Assembly: GCF_003202405.1 (NCBI RefSeq)
Contig: NZ_QJHL01000001.1
Location: 1,922,001 to 1,986,000 of the forward strand
Reading direction: 5' to 3'
DNA: 64,000 bases
Source: Flavobacterium hydrophilum
Lineage (GTDB): Bacteria; Bacteroidota; Bacteroidia; Flavobacteriales; Flavobacteriaceae
Part shown: positions 63,994 to 64,000 of the stretch, piece by piece
Layout: each line of letters starts with the position of its first letter
How positions within the stretch are numbered: the stretch's first letter is position 1
Translations under genes and position numbers: made by a program
Notes under the pieces: generated by a model
The model's input: the letters and a program-made list of their open reading frames with translations, nothing else
What the model was told of the DNA's origin: nothing
Database searches by the model: none

Positions 63994-64000
63994 TTTATGA

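Overview
The window is AT-rich chromosomal DNA from a member of the Bacteroidota, most likely a Flavobacterium. Three things support this. The promoter boxes match the Bacteroidota consensus TAnnTTTG. The gene content is typical of the group: the type IX secretion protein PorQ, BT_3928-type DoxX proteins, DUF2911, DUF1684 and DUF1599 proteins, a GNAT gene next to argG, and BlaI/M56 pairs with SusC-plug-like tails. The translated proteins also have the Lys/Ile/Asn-rich composition of flavobacteria. I see no rRNA, tRNA, CRISPR array, transposase, integrase or phage genes.

Bases 1-35309 look like ordinary chromosome. In order they hold: the head of an arginine operon (argG, cut by the left edge, and a GNAT acetyltransferase) behind a long leader that folds into a compact multi-hairpin RNA; a secreted M1 peptidase; an aldose epimerase-like protein; DUF2911, HAD, TcdA, TatD and DUF1684 genes; a PL9-like pectate lyase lipoprotein; a tandemly duplicated BlaI/M56 regulator-sensor operon with twin palindromic operators; a 46-residue gene; DinB, PEP carboxylase, an Lrp regulator and an M14 carboxypeptidase; an XRE repressor with three evenly spaced palindromes; an acyltransferase, a spermidine-synthase-like protein, an M23 peptidase and small exported proteins; a nucleoside transporter, cmk, an L,D-transpeptidase and porQ; a DoxX-type protein, DUF1599 and folP; an M48 lipoprotein; and a histidine kinase/response regulator pair.

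Bases 35344-64000 are different. Twenty-five of 26 genes lie on the minus strand, tightly packed, and continue past the right edge. Almost all are repeat scaffolds (TPR, ankyrin, LRR, HEAT-like, beta-propeller, MORN-like), four-helix membrane proteins with a DUF2931-like outer domain, or immunity-type families (two Imm11/MXAN_0049 paralogues, DUF1266). I see no enzyme active site and no structural secretion gene in it. Several members are paralogues or share shuffled domains. The blocks are preceded by a shared promoter element: an imperfect CACTA-N4-TAGTG palindrome exactly 19 nt upstream of a TAnnTTTG box at three sites, with a weaker fourth copy at 18 nt. My reading is a coordinately expressed immunity or interbacterial-conflict island, possibly tied to a polymorphic toxin or type VI secretion locus outside the window. 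That function is inference. The shared promoter and the domain shuffling are seen directly.
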